Of a stretch of DNA of 64,000 nucleotides, positions 50,901 to 59,506 are shown piece by piece (position 1 is the first letter of the stretch; each line of letters starts with the position of its first letter). The position numbers and the translations under genes were made by a program. Below the pieces are notes generated by a model that saw nothing but the letters and a program-made list of their open reading frames with translations, made no database searches and was not told where the DNA came from. The DNA is from Aquimarina amphilecti (GTDB lineage Bacteria > Bacteroidota > Bacteroidia > Flavobacteriales > Flavobacteriaceae): NCBI RefSeq assembly GCF_900109375.1, contig NZ_FOAB01000002.1, forward strand, positions 682,001 to 746,000, given 5' to 3'.

Positions 50901-53260
50901 TTACCGCTACAGATAATGATAATGCATCAACGACTAATCAAATTAGTGTAATAGTTACTTCTGGAGATACTGGAGGCTGTACAGCTCCGCCATATGTAAA
51001 TGGACAGGTTTATGTTGGAGGTGATACAGTCTCATATCAAGGAAATGAATATCGTGCCAAGTGGTGGACACAAAATAACGATCCTGTTACAAACCGAGAG
51101 AATGTTTGGGAATTATTAGGGCCTTGTACTGATGAGAATAACCCGGATGGAGGAGTTATAGCTGGAGGACCTTTTGTCTTTACGGAAGGAGATGGTATCG
51201 CGGACAATGTTTCTGGGATTACACTGAGTGGTAATAGTGGTATGAATTCGCAATGGGTTATTACTGATGAACAAGGAAAAATTCTTGGATTACCAGTATC
51301 ACCAGAGCAAGTAGATTTTGATGGAGCAGGACCTGGTATTTGTTTAATATGGCATCTGAGTTATGAAGATGGTCTAGCAGGATTATCCACAGATAATAAT
51401 GTTTCAGGAATACAAGGGGTTTTTGATTTTTCAAATTCTATTTCAGTTACAAGAAATGCAGTAGGAGGAGGAGATTGTACAGAACCACAATATGTAGAAA
51501 ACGGTGGATATGTTGCAGGTAGTCAAGTTGAGAATGCTGGAAATTTATACGAGTGTAAACCTTATCCATTCTCAGGATGGTGTAATGGTGCCGCATGGGC
51601 ATATACACCTGGCGAAGGAACCTATTGGCAGGATGCTTGGACTTTTATAGGTGAGTGCGGTGATGGAGATACTGGAGGAAATGAAGCTCCAACTATATCT
51701 ATTACAGAACCTGCAAACGGACAGTCATTTACTGCAGGAAGCACAATTACAATTAATGCCTCAGCTTCAGATAGTGATGGAATTGTAACAAAAGTAGAGT
51801 TCTTAAGAAATGGGACAGTAATAGGAGAAGATACAACAAGCCCTTATAGTTTTACCTGGAACAATGCTTCGACAGGAAATTATGAATTGACTACAAAAGC
51901 AATTGATGATGATAATGCCATTGGAGAGGCTACAGTAAATATTTCCGTAGGATCTGTACCACCACCTCCATCAGGTGGAGATTTGCCAAAAAGAATCTTG
52001 GTAGGATATTGGCACAATTTTAATAATGGATCTTCAATTCCAAAGCTAAGAGATATATCTGATAAATGGGATGTGATTAATATCTCTTTTGCAATTCCAA
52101 CTGCTCCAAATGGAGCTACCATGAGTTTTACTCCAGATCCGGAGATCTATTCAAACGCTCAAGAATTTAAAAATGATGTGACTTTATTACAAAGTAGAGG
52201 TAAAAAAGTATTGATCTCTATGGGTGGAGCTACCGGTGCGGTAGATGTAGATAGCCCAGCAGATGCGCAAGCTTTTAGTAGCTCTATGACCAGTATTATT
52301 AATGAGTATGGTTTTGATGGTATGGATATTGATTTTGAAGGTACTTCAATTTCTCTGGCTCCGGGAGATACTAGTTTATCAAACCCGACTTCTCCAAAAG
52401 TTGTAAATCTTATAACTGCCTTCAGATCAATTCTTTCTCAATATGATATGTCGAAATTTATTCTGTCAATGGCTCCTGAAACTGCCTATGTACAAGGTGC
52501 GATTGGCCAGTATGGCGGTATTTGGGGAGCATATCTTCCATTAATCTATGCACTACGTACTGAAATGGATTACATTCACGTTCAGCATTATAACACGGGT
52601 AGCATGTTAGGATTAGATGGTAAAGCTTATTCTGCTGGAAATGCAGATTTTCATGTGGCGATGGCCGAAGTATTATTACAAGGATTTACGTTAAGTACAG
52701 GAGAACAATTTCCTGCTTTACGACCTGAACAGGTTGCCATAGGATTACCAGCTAGTCCATCGGCAGCGGGAAGTGGATATACACCAGCCGCAGAAGTGCA
52801 TAAAGCATTAGATTATATTATCAAAGGACAATCTTTTGGCGGACAATACACGTTGCGAAATCCTTCTGGATATGCTAACTTTAGAGGTCTAATGACTTGG
52901 TCTATTAACTGGGATATTGTTGCAGGTTTTGGATTCTCAGATCCTCATCGAACTTATTTAGACGCGTTAGATCAAAGATCTCCAGAGCAAGAATTACTTG
53001 AAAAAGAAAGTTTAAAAATGTATCCTAATCCTTTTACTTCAGAGGTTACTATTACTTTCAAATTAGGTAAAGACAAATTAGTCAATGCCGTTATATATAA
53101 TCAGATCGGAGTAAAAGTCGCTGTATTAAAAAATAACGAAAAACTTTCTTCTGGAAGTCAAAATATTCAGTGGGATACGGATGGTGTTCCTAGTGGAATT
53201 TACTTCTTAAAACTTAGAATAGGTAAAGAAGTAAAAACAATGAAATTGATTAAACAGTAG
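47960..53260 (+). CDS. Giant secreted chitinase with three GH18 domains and a T9SS sorting domain
   Basis: A 1766-residue secreted protein. Order: leader (about 1-37, ending GLTWGQ); GH18-1 (47-515; D243-G-I-D-L-D-W-E250); Ig-like domain (525-616); GH18-2 (624-905; D729-G-V-D-M-D-W-E736); Ig-like domain (910-1000); CBM5/12 (1006-1057, EYRAKWWTQNNDP); a domain with LSGNSGMNSQWVITDEQGK (1065-1170); a Cys-rich CBM-like module (1172-1234); Ig-like domain (1243-1330); GH18-3 (1342-1670; D1453-G-M-D-I-D-F-E1460); T9SS type A sorting domain (1685-1766, LKMYPNPF). All three catalytic motifs are intact. Flavobacterium johnsoniae ChiA is the known relative, with two GH18 domains. Confidence 0.94.
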   Translation: MKLLKPLLKKNPFHFGSWKVPLLILCSLFVGLTWGQVNTGGTATTSNHQKQVIGYITNWDAWKAASAGVPSAGALTQLNIDYSKYTILNYSFFGVAVDGSLHSGDLRNKNIYQPGAIQEPGDILFTDIYSSWDMYLLFGELEVIQYISPDVKERAEAYGFEVEVGGATWNHPGWGLSGQLPLPLPKEGGAKGLLELAKENGVKVMASIGGWSMCKHFPEMAADPVKKARFIEDCKRLINMGFDGIDLDWEYPGPYPGMNFTGTNADYPNFASLVEEIRAAIGPDKLITAAMSADPKKLEGFDWNRLDNSMDYFNMMTYDFNGGWSNIAGHNAPVYPYDGAEVPDFNWQSTLTAMQSMGVPSNKINFGIPFYGRGVVTDGNATLNAPTVKRNVTIQPDGPVSTAADYTNWPQDVYDGTPNHFFIKQKTEGGNGWTKKWDDQAKVPYMTKGNFFLSYDDEESIGIKAQYINDNNLAGTIVWTVFGDLEISGSFQSFGTKLKRWSNVKSPLINKVNEVFANGGDPDPNTAPSVAISSPSDNTSFEEGNAITIEANANDIDGTVTKVEFYVGTQKIGEDISSPYQVVWNGANEGSYSLTAKAYDNDNANTTSSSVSIFVSGGDCADSQNNFKVVGYMPSWQGNANAIQYDKLTHINYSFLLPNSDGSLQPLDNVAKMQQIVSLGHAQGVKVLIAVGGWMDGNDAPFNTLAANPTTRTTFINNLVNYVNQYNLDGVDMDWEYPREGNEPQNFELLMQELGQAMHSRGKLLTSAVVVSGWNADGILSGVFDDVDFLNIMAYDGPDHGAMTQAQGGLDYWLGRGLPKEKAVLGVPFYSRPQAQSYASLLAQGASPNSDSFQGNNYNGIPTIKAKTEMALNRAGGIMIWELSHDTTDQQTSLLAAINQVVGDPCDTGNIKPVVNITSPTDNANIELGTINLTATASDQDGTISSVVFTIAGKDILATASDNIYSASWIPDSEGPYTIVVTATDNDNASTTNQISVIVTSGDTGGCTAPPYVNGQVYVGGDTVSYQGNEYRAKWWTQNNDPVTNRENVWELLGPCTDENNPDGGVIAGGPFVFTEGDGIADNVSGITLSGNSGMNSQWVITDEQGKILGLPVSPEQVDFDGAGPGICLIWHLSYEDGLAGLSTDNNVSGIQGVFDFSNSISVTRNAVGGGDCTEPQYVENGGYVAGSQVENAGNLYECKPYPFSGWCNGAAWAYTPGEGTYWQDAWTFIGECGDGDTGGNEAPTISITEPANGQSFTAGSTITINASASDSDGIVTKVEFLRNGTVIGEDTTSPYSFTWNNASTGNYELTTKAIDDDNAIGEATVNISVGSVPPPPSGGDLPKRILVGYWHNFNNGSSIPKLRDISDKWDVINISFAIPTAPNGATMSFTPDPEIYSNAQEFKNDVTLLQSRGKKVLISMGGATGAVDVDSPADAQAFSSSMTSIINEYGFDGMDIDFEGTSISLAPGDTSLSNPTSPKVVNLITAFRSILSQYDMSKFILSMAPETAYVQGAIGQYGGIWGAYLPLIYALRTEMDYIHVQHYNTGSMLGLDGKAYSAGNADFHVAMAEVLLQGFTLSTGEQFPALRPEQVAIGLPASPSAAGSGYTPAAEVHKALDYIIKGQSFGGQYTLRNPSGYANFRGLMTWSINWDIVAGFGFSDPHRTYLDALDQRSPEQELLEKESLKMYPNPFTSEVTITFKLGKDKLVNAVIYNQIGVKVAVLKNNEKLSSGSQNIQWDTDGVPSGIYFLKLRIGKEVKTMKLIKQ

Positions 53261-53281
53261 CGTTTCTCCCTAATTTTTATG

Positions 53282-53326
53282 AAATTCACCTCTCATATGC
53301 GTTAAAAATGTAGAGAGGTGAATTTT
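53282..53326 (+). terminator. Terminator-like hairpin after the large chitinase gene
   Basis: A perfect 13-bp stem (53282-53294 with 53313-53325) with an 18-nt loop and a short T-rich tail lies 21 bp after the stop. The long loop and weak T-run reduce certainty. Confidence 0.65.
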
Positions 53327-53419
53327 GTTATTTACACTAGTTTCTTAGTTATATATGTTTATTAAATTTTTACAGATACGGGATCAATTCTAAGCTTTAA
53401 AAAATCAAAATGTTTAGAT

Positions 53420-53764
53420 TTATTTTTCTTTTTTTAAAATAGAAATCCCAAATATCCCCTGAAAGTAGACAAGTATAACAACTATAGTTGCAAGAATAGA
53501 AGGATAAAATAGTTTTATACTTTCTTCATTCTGATCTATTGAGTTTAATAAATCCGTATAAGTTAAAATGATATAAATTAACAAAAGGATTACACTTACA
53601 ATAAGCCCAGCTTTTACTTTATGTCTTGTTTTCATCAATATTTCTTTATAGTTTTTTTGCTTTTTTACTATATCCATAATATTATCTTCTAATTCAGGGT
53701 GAGTAGCATAAATTGGATTGTATTCAGTAAGTGTATTGTGTATGTTTTGATCTGTTTTATCCAT
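53420..53764 (-). CDS. Membrane protein of ECF sigma operon, possible anti-sigma factor
   Basis: A 114-residue protein with a soluble N-terminal half and two hydrophobic segments (about 50-69 and 88-108). It overlaps the sigma-factor gene by 8 bp, the place where anti-sigma factors are usually encoded. It lacks the His-x3-Cys-x2-Cys zinc motif of classical zinc anti-sigma factors, so its role is inferred from context only. Confidence 0.65.
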   Translation of the reverse strand: MDKTDQNIHNTLTEYNPIYATHPELEDNIMDIVKKQKNYKEILMKTRHKVKAGLIVSVILLLIYIILTYTDLLNSIDQNEESIKLFYPSILATIVVILVYFQGIFGISILKKEK

Positions 53765-54323
53765 TATTTAGATTATTATGTTGAATAGAAAGTGCAAGAA
53801 AACTCTTTCGTGCTCTATGTAGTAATACTTTTATATTTGATTTCGTGAAACCTGTAATTTTTTCTATTTCTGGAATAGACTCTTCGTGTAAGTAAAACAA
53901 TTTCAATAGTAAAGCTTCTTTGGGTTTCATAAGATTTAAAGTCTTTTTAATTTCTAATTTTTGATCCTTTTTTTCAAAGTTTTCAATTGCTTTATTAAAA
54001 GATACTGAATAATCAAAAGGGTCATCCATAAACGTAATGAACTCCTGTGTCCGTTTATTTTTCTTTATAAATTTTAAGGATTCATTTACTACAATTTTAT
54101 ATAACCAAGTCGAAAATTTTGCATCAGAACGATATGATCTTAAGGCTTTAAATGCTCTTATAAATGAATTTTGAACAACATCATTCGCGTTAAACTCGTT
54201 TTTTACCATAGAAATTGCAATTGAATATGCCATTTCCCGGTATGTCTTTATAAAATATACAAAGGCATTTTTATCTCCAGAGAGTACTTTATCTATATGC
54301 ACTTTGTCTGGTATAGAATTCAA
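53757..54323 (-). CDS. ECF-type RNA polymerase sigma factor
   Basis: A 188-residue sigma-70 family protein. Region 2 (YREMAYSIAISMVKNEFNAN, FSTWLYKIVVNESLKF) and region 4 with its helix-turn-helix (EESIPEIEKITGFTKSNIKVLLHRARK) are clear. It overlaps the genes on both sides (4 bp and 8 bp), forming a three-gene operon. Targets unknown. Confidence 0.9.
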   Translation of the reverse strand: MNSIPDKVHIDKVLSGDKNAFVYFIKTYREMAYSIAISMVKNEFNANDVVQNSFIRAFKALRSYRSDAKFSTWLYKIVVNESLKFIKKNKRTQEFITFMDDPFDYSVSFNKAIENFEKKDQKLEIKKTLNLMKPKEALLLKLFYLHEESIPEIEKITGFTKSNIKVLLHRARKSFLALSIQHNNLNNG

Positions 54324-54643
54324 TTACTTTTCTTTTTACTGATATAAAAAGAAATCAGAAAACCGATTCCTCCAAATAGTAATAGAAAACCCGGGATGAT
54401 TACATATTCTGGGATTTTAGTGTATATACTGAATAAGTAGGATGTAAATACAGCTGTTGCTAGCGAACATAAAAGTATTCCAATGTTTAAAAAAATATTA
54501 CCAGAATCCTTAAACTCTTGGTCAATCATTCCACTTTCAATTTTTGCCATACGCTCCAAGTGTTTACTTTTTATGATATAGAAAATTGAAAATACAGCGG
54601 CGGCTATCAATGCTATTACAACTATTGCTACAGGATCATTCAT
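54320..54643 (-). CDS. Small membrane protein, first gene of the sigma operon (DUF6249-like)
   Basis: A 107-residue protein with three hydrophobic segments, near residues 3-22, 46-67 and 75-97. I chose the ATG at 54643 (MNDPVAIVVIALI), since a start 15 codons upstream has no coding look. It overlaps the sigma gene by 4 bp. The arrangement of DUF6249-type protein, sigma factor and membrane protein recurs in Flavobacteriia as far as I recall; its function is unknown. Confidence 0.65.
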   Translation of the reverse strand: MNDPVAIVVIALIAAAVFSIFYIIKSKHLERMAKIESGMIDQEFKDSGNIFLNIGILLCSLATAVFTSYLFSIYTKIPEYVIIPGFLLLFGGIGFLISFYISKKKSN

Positions 54644-54871
54644 TTTATTTTCATTTTTAATATTAATATATATCCATAGGATACCCATAATTAGCTAAAG
54701 GTTACAAAAAGTTGAAAAAAATAAAATTCAATTATTTGTAACCTTTATGAATATTGAAGTATCAGATTAACAAACAGAAAATTAATACTTAAGAGAATTA
54801 GTTTGTTTAGTTCTATTTGCGCAATCATAGAAACTATTTAATTATTTAATCAATACTTAATAATAACTATC

Positions 54872-56536
54872 ATGAGACATCTTATAATAATTTTAATAGC
54901 CTTTCCCTTATTTACATTTGCACAATCTTTTGATTCTTCGAGGTTGGTAGATTCAATTATATCCGAAATTGACCCAAAAGGCCCTGGAGTTGCAATAGGT
55001 ATAGTCCAGGAGAATAAACTTAGCTTTTCAGTAGCTAAAGGAATGGCAAATTTGGACTATAACCTACCAATATCGAATTCAACTAATTTTAGATTATCTT
55101 CCTCCTCCAAGCAATTTACGGCTGCTTGTATTATTCTTTTGGCAGAACAGAAAAGGCTTAAATTAGAAGATGAATTGTCAAAATTTTTTCCAGAATTTTC
55201 CGAAAATATTGGAAATGTTACAGTCAGACAACTGTTAAATCATACTTCGGGTATTAGAGATTATATGTCTCTTTTAATGCTTAAAGGATCTAGACAAATG
55301 GATTTCTTTAATAGCTTTATTGGAGAGGATCGTGATATTATGGATGTAGTTTCGAATCAGAAGGGACTTTCTTTTGATAGTGGAGTAGAGCATAGTTATT
55401 CTAATACTAATTATTGGATTCTGGGTGAAATAGTGGAAAAAATTACAGGAAAATCATTAGGTGATTATGCCAAGGCTAACATCTTTATGCCTTTAAAAAT
55501 GACAAACACTTCATATGTAGAAAAAACGGGTCAATTGGTTCCTAATAGAGCTGCGGGTTATGTGAGTGAATGTCTTGATTGCCCAAGAGAGGAATATCGT
55601 TTTCAACCAGCTACTGTAGGAGATGGAGGGGTTGTTTCTAGTATTGATGATTTAGTATTATGGGAAAATGAATTTCATAATCAGAATTTATTTTCAAAGA
55701 AATTTTGGTCAATGATGCTAACTAATGGTATGCTAGAAAACGGAAAGGAAATATCCTATGCTTCTGGGTTGATAAAAGGAGAACAAAACGGACAGAAAAT
55801 GATATCTCATAGTGGTCAAAATCCGGGTTTCAGTTCTGATTTAATTAGATTCCCTGATCATAACTTATCTATAATAATTCTTGCTAATCAAAACTGGTAT
55901 GATATAAGGTTATATGCTATGCAGATAGCAAATTCTTTTTTTCCTCCTAAAGATAAACCTAAGAAGTCAGCAGAAAATCAAAAATTGAAACCTATAAAAT
56001 TAACATCTGTAGCATTGGATAAATTCGTTGGAGATTACCGTTTTATAGAAACTAATGAACATAGAACGATAAAAAGAAATCAGAATCAACTTTTTTATGT
56101 CCGTAATAACGGTCCTACCAGTAAATTAGTTCCTCTGGGAGAAAACAAGTTAACTTTTGAAGACAGGCCAAATGTAATTTTAACTTTCGATTTTAAAAAT
56201 ATTCAGAAGAAAAACATAGTGTGGAATGATGGTCCAATTACATTACATGCTGAGAGTTATACTAAAACATTATTGGATGTTAGTGAGTTGAATCTTTTTA
56301 GCCAGAAATACAGAAATGATGAATTAGACTTAGAGTTTAGGTTGAAGATGGAAGATAATCAACTTGTTTTTCCAATTTTTAATCAAAAACTTCCTTTGGA
56401 GGCTGTTAAAAAAGATGAATTCAATGCTATGGGAATGTTTACGTTAAGATTTGAAAGAAGTAAAACTGGAAAAATCATAGGTTTTAATCTTGATGCTCCT
56501 AGAGCAGCTAATATAGCTTTTACAAAAATAGAGTAG
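54872..56536 (+). CDS. Secreted beta-lactamase-fold serine hydrolase (class C/ PBP-like)
   Basis: A 554-residue protein with a signal peptide (MRHLIIILIAFPLFTFAQ). The SxxK motif is S77-S-S-K80, the Y-x-N motif is Y176-S-N178, and HSG (ISHSGQNPGFSSD) stands where KTG occurs in beta-lactamases. NHTSGIRDY is typical of the family. The C-terminal 170 residues form an extra beta-rich domain. Members are D-peptidases or esterases more often than lactamases; substrate unknown. It is divergent from the sigma operon. Confidence 0.88.
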   Translation: MRHLIIILIAFPLFTFAQSFDSSRLVDSIISEIDPKGPGVAIGIVQENKLSFSVAKGMANLDYNLPISNSTNFRLSSSSKQFTAACIILLAEQKRLKLEDELSKFFPEFSENIGNVTVRQLLNHTSGIRDYMSLLMLKGSRQMDFFNSFIGEDRDIMDVVSNQKGLSFDSGVEHSYSNTNYWILGEIVEKITGKSLGDYAKANIFMPLKMTNTSYVEKTGQLVPNRAAGYVSECLDCPREEYRFQPATVGDGGVVSSIDDLVLWENEFHNQNLFSKKFWSMMLTNGMLENGKEISYASGLIKGEQNGQKMISHSGQNPGFSSDLIRFPDHNLSIIILANQNWYDIRLYAMQIANSFFPPKDKPKKSAENQKLKPIKLTSVALDKFVGDYRFIETNEHRTIKRNQNQLFYVRNNGPTSKLVPLGENKLTFEDRPNVILTFDFKNIQKKNIVWNDGPITLHAESYTKTLLDVSELNLFSQKYRNDELDLEFRLKMEDNQLVFPIFNQKLPLEAVKKDEFNAMGMFTLRFERSKTGKIIGFNLDAPRAANIAFTKIE

Positions 56537-56563
56537 TATTTACAGGATTATATATTCTTCAGT

Positions 56564-56600
56564 AAACAAAAAGCTTCTTATAACAAGAAGCTTTTTGTTT
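56564..56600. terminator. Terminator after the serine hydrolase gene
   Basis: A perfect 16-bp stem (56564-56579 with 56585-56600, 5-nt loop) rich in A and T at its base lies 27 bp after the stop. Confidence 0.85.
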
Positions 56601-56657
56601 GAAAAATAAATTTAAGTCATACGATCTAGTTTTATCATATATTTCAATTTAAAAAGT

Positions 56658-56717
56658 GTCGTAAAATTCTCTTCATTTGGCGGTTTTGAGATAGTTACTA
56701 AATACAACCGTTAGTAA
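56658..56717 (+). promoter_or_regulatory. Upstream element of the amidase gene, shared with 57534-57570
   Basis: The 37 bp at 56658-56694 match 57534-57570 without gaps at 28 positions (GTCG, AAAATT, CATTTG, TTTTG and GATAG are shared). Directly after it lies an inverted repeat, ttactaa (56695-56701) with ttagtaa (56711-56717). The ATG follows 35 bp later. Confidence 0.45.
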
Positions 56718-56752
56718 TTTTGACGTAATAGTAATCATAAATTGATAGAGGT

Positions 56753-57520
56753 ATGAAGGCAACAAGTATACTAAAACACGAAAAAAACTTTTTTGATACA
56801 GGTAAGGACTCTGCCGGTAAAGAATTTTTACTAACTCCAAATACAGTTCCCATTCAAGGTACTTTGGATACAATGTCTTATGTACAATGTAGACCTAAAA
56901 ATGAAGATACATCATTTTATGTTCAAGAAAAACATACCAAAAAGCAAATTGTACTGCATTATACCGCAGGTTATTTAAAAGGAGATGTAGCTGCTTTATC
57001 TAAGCCCAATTATCGTGTATCTGTGCCTTTTATTATTGCCAGAAATGGTGCGATTCTTAATATGTGGTCTTCTGCATATTGGGCGTATCACTTAGGTTCG
57101 AAAGCAGTAGGAGGAAATACCAAAGGAGGTAAAAGAAGCATTGGAATAGAGATGTCCAACATAGGATTTTTGAAAAGAATTGGAGATCAATTAGTAACTG
57201 TATATAACGATAATGATGTGTATTGTGATATCAGCGAAACTCAATTTTATATAAAGTTAGATACACCATATCGTGGAGAACAATATTTTGCTACTCATAC
57301 TGGAAAACAATATAATAGCTTAATCAGTCTGCTTAAGTATCTGACAGCAGAATATAATATACCAACAGTATTCTTGCCAGAGGATAAACGTTATGGTGTG
57401 GTAGCAGAAAAAGAATTAGTTAGTTTTAGAGGCATTACTTCTCACGTGAATTATAGATCTTCTGGGAAGTGGGATATAGGTCCTGCTTTCGATTGGGAGC
57501 GAATCATCAATGGATTGTAA
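56753..57520 (+). CDS. N-acetylmuramoyl-L-alanine amidase (amidase_2 type) without signal peptide
   Basis: A 255-residue zinc amidase. The first zinc His lies in KQIVLHYTAG, followed by VPFIIARNGAILNMWSS, YWAYHLGSKA and SIGIEMSNIG. The C-terminal ITSHVNYRSSGKWDIGPAFDW gives the second His and the catalytic K-x-D region. It cleaves the bond between muramic acid and stem peptide. It has no signal peptide or membrane segment, as in phage endolysins or effector amidases. Four genes for membrane, lipid-anchored or coiled-coil proteins follow, see findings. Confidence 0.9.
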   Translation: MKATSILKHEKNFFDTGKDSAGKEFLLTPNTVPIQGTLDTMSYVQCRPKNEDTSFYVQEKHTKKQIVLHYTAGYLKGDVAALSKPNYRVSVPFIIARNGAILNMWSSAYWAYHLGSKAVGGNTKGGKRSIGIEMSNIGFLKRIGDQLVTVYNDNDVYCDISETQFYIKLDTPYRGEQYFATHTGKQYNSLISLLKYLTAEYNIPTVFLPEDKRYGVVAEKELVSFRGITSHVNYRSSGKWDIGPAFDWERIINGL

Positions 57521-57533
57521 CATAGCCGTTTTA

Positions 57534-57570
57534 GTCGGAAAATTACTGGCATTTGCCGTTTTTGTGATAG
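57534..57570 (+). promoter_or_regulatory. Upstream element of the lipoprotein gene, shared with 56658-56694
   Basis: Same 37-bp element as upstream of the amidase gene. A weaker third relative (TCGGAAAAATT...TTTG) occurs at about 60173-60210 before the TPR-LuxR gene. A common regulator is possible. Confidence 0.4.
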
Positions 57571-57643
57571 CAAAATAAGGGTGATTTCCCATAATTTTGA
57601 ATCAGTGTTAATCCTAGTACTAATTCATTAAAATTCCCTAGAA

Positions 57644-58315
57644 ATGAAAAATAAATATGTGTATTTGATCAAGCTCTGTCTTTTAATTATGATATATAGT
57701 TGCGCGAGCTATGGCCCTAAAAATAAAAACCTGTCTTTGGTTTTGTCTAAAACCCAACAAGCTATCGGTAATTTAGAAGAAAAAATAACGATTACGGATG
57801 ACAATGATTTAAAAGCAGCTTATAATGAGTTGACCGAAAAAAGTGCGGTGTTATTTCCAGTTTTAGAGAATTGTAATGATAAATATGCACTTACTCCGGA
57901 GTATGTTGCGACTTTAGAAGCAACAGAAAATACCTTAAGAAAACTGAATGAGGAATTCGAAATAATGAATAACAAAACGTTTGTTCTAAATGCGGTATCA
58001 AAAGATTATGAGGCAAAACTGCAGACCATAAAAAATACAGCACAAAATAATGCTACTACAACAATTAAAGTAATGGTAAATTCTAGCGAAAATGATGGTT
58101 TTTTCGTTTTTGGGAAGTTGTCTTATGAACAAGATTTAGATATTAAACGTTTTCGATTTAATCAACCTACACAAAATGCTTCTCTAGATTTTGTTCCTGG
58201 ATATTATCTGTTTTGGTTAGAAAAAGATGGATTAATAGGAGAACCAGAACTACACCTTATTATGAGTAATGGTGGCGAAGAAGAAAAACAACTAGTGTTA
58301 AAAACCCCAAAATAA
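57644..58315 (+). CDS. Hypothetical lipoprotein with helical and C-terminal beta regions
   Basis: A 223-residue lipoprotein (lipobox IYSCASYG). Residues 30-135 look helical and are rich in charged residues; residues 140-223 are strand-like (TTIKVMVNSSENDGFFVFG). I do not recognise the family. It is 8 bp before the four-helix membrane protein gene, so they are an operon. Confidence 0.65.
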   Translation: MKNKYVYLIKLCLLIMIYSCASYGPKNKNLSLVLSKTQQAIGNLEEKITITDDNDLKAAYNELTEKSAVLFPVLENCNDKYALTPEYVATLEATENTLRKLNEEFEIMNNKTFVLNAVSKDYEAKLQTIKNTAQNNATTTIKVMVNSSENDGFFVFGKLSYEQDLDIKRFRFNQPTQNASLDFVPGYYLFWLEKDGLIGEPELHLIMSNGGEEEKQLVLKTPK

Positions 58316-58323
58316 TTAGACCA

Positions 58324-58908
58324 ATGCTAGTAAGTAGATTAAAAGAAGTTTGGAAAGAGATTACGTTATTAAGTACATGGATAGCGTCAATTACAGGAGC
58401 TTTTATCATCCCATTACCTTCTTGGTATGCTACAGATGATAGTACTGCTTTTCTTATGAAGTTTGGCGTTTTTATAGCAACGGCATTAGCAGGTTTTTTG
58501 ATTTTATACTCGCTAAGACATAAACTGATTAGAACCTGGATGCGCTTATCGCTTCAATTTTTATTGATGTTTGTAGGGATCTATGCCACCTATCATTTTT
58601 TTAGAGAAGCTAATACATTACCCTATGTAGATCATGATATCGTAATAGGAAATGAAATGATCACTAATAATCCTTTTGATGCTTTTAAGGAATCTCATGG
58701 ATTTTTACCAGAAAGAAAAGAACGCATGTTAATTCTATTAGGAGATCCAGAAAAAGCTTGGACAAAAGATAGTATTGTCAGTAATAGAGTTCAGCTAATA
58801 ATACTGCTGTTTCTTTGTTATTTATTATCTGCAGGATTTATTATTTCTTTTTGTAACCTGATTATACTCTACAAAGAAAAATATAAGATTAAAATTGAAG
58901 AAAATTAA
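58324..58908 (+). CDS. Hypothetical four-segment membrane protein
   Basis: A 194-residue protein with hydrophobic segments at about 14-33, 46-64, 73-91 and 158-182. A polar loop lies between the third and fourth. No family recognised. It is cotranscribed with the lipoprotein gene. A holin-like or envelope-anchor role is conceivable beside the amidase, but it is larger than most holins. Confidence 0.6.
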   Translation: MLVSRLKEVWKEITLLSTWIASITGAFIIPLPSWYATDDSTAFLMKFGVFIATALAGFLILYSLRHKLIRTWMRLSLQFLLMFVGIYATYHFFREANTLPYVDHDIVIGNEMITNNPFDAFKESHGFLPERKERMLILLGDPEKAWTKDSIVSNRVQLIILLFLCYLLSAGFIISFCNLIILYKEKYKIKIEEN

Positions 58909-59047
58909 GATGCTATTTTTTAAAATATAAGGATATGTGCATAACTAGAAAATCAAATCAAAACTATTACTCAAAAAACAAGTTTTTGAGGCCAGTATTT
59001 TTTTTATTTATGAAACATCTGTGTTGATTTTCTAAAATGTTTTACAA

Positions 59048-59062
59048 TATATTTACGAATAG
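59048..59062 (+). promoter_or_regulatory. Core promoter of the coiled-coil protein operon
   Basis: The 15-mer TATATTTACGAATAG is identical to that at 5171-5185 and lies 24 bp before the GTG start at 59087. Confidence 0.5.
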
Positions 59063-59086
59063 ATTAATTGATAAAAATTTGACCTT

Positions 59087-59473
59087 GTGAAAAATACTAC
59101 TACGAGTTTAATCTTACAGATTGTGGCACTACTTTTTTTAGTGGTTATTGGGTATCTGATATTTAATTCTAGTTCTAACTGGAAAGTTATAACATCAGAA
59201 CTTAATAAGGCAAGAGAAGAATTAAAACAATCAAAAGAGGTAATTGTTACGACCAAATCTCAGTTAGAGAGTTCTAGGAAAGAATTTGAGCAAATGAAAA
59301 CCCAAAAAGATTTAATTATCCATAAAAGGGATTCATTAATTCTTTCGTTTAAAAGAAAAAATGCTAAAGATTGGTCAGAATTACAACAAATTAAAGATTC
59401 TATAAAAATCACCAATGATCAATTATCAAAAGACCGAGCGATATTAAACGGTGTTTTTGGATTAGAACAATAA
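59087..59473 (+). CDS. Membrane-anchored coiled-coil protein
   Basis: A 128-residue protein: one N-terminal hydrophobic segment (about 8-27) and then a long helical, heptad-like region (LNKAREELKQSKEVIVTTKS to the end). This single-pass plus coiled-coil layout resembles i-spanins (Rz), although similar proteins serve other envelope roles. The start is GTG. It is 33 bp before the next gene. Confidence 0.6.
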   Translation: MKNTTTSLILQIVALLFLVVIGYLIFNSSSNWKVITSELNKAREELKQSKEVIVTTKSQLESSRKEFEQMKTQKDLIIHKRDSLILSFKRKNAKDWSELQQIKDSIKITNDQLSKDRAILNGVFGLEQ

Positions 59474-59506
59474 GAAATATTTAGCTATTTGTAAATTAAC
59501 TATCAC

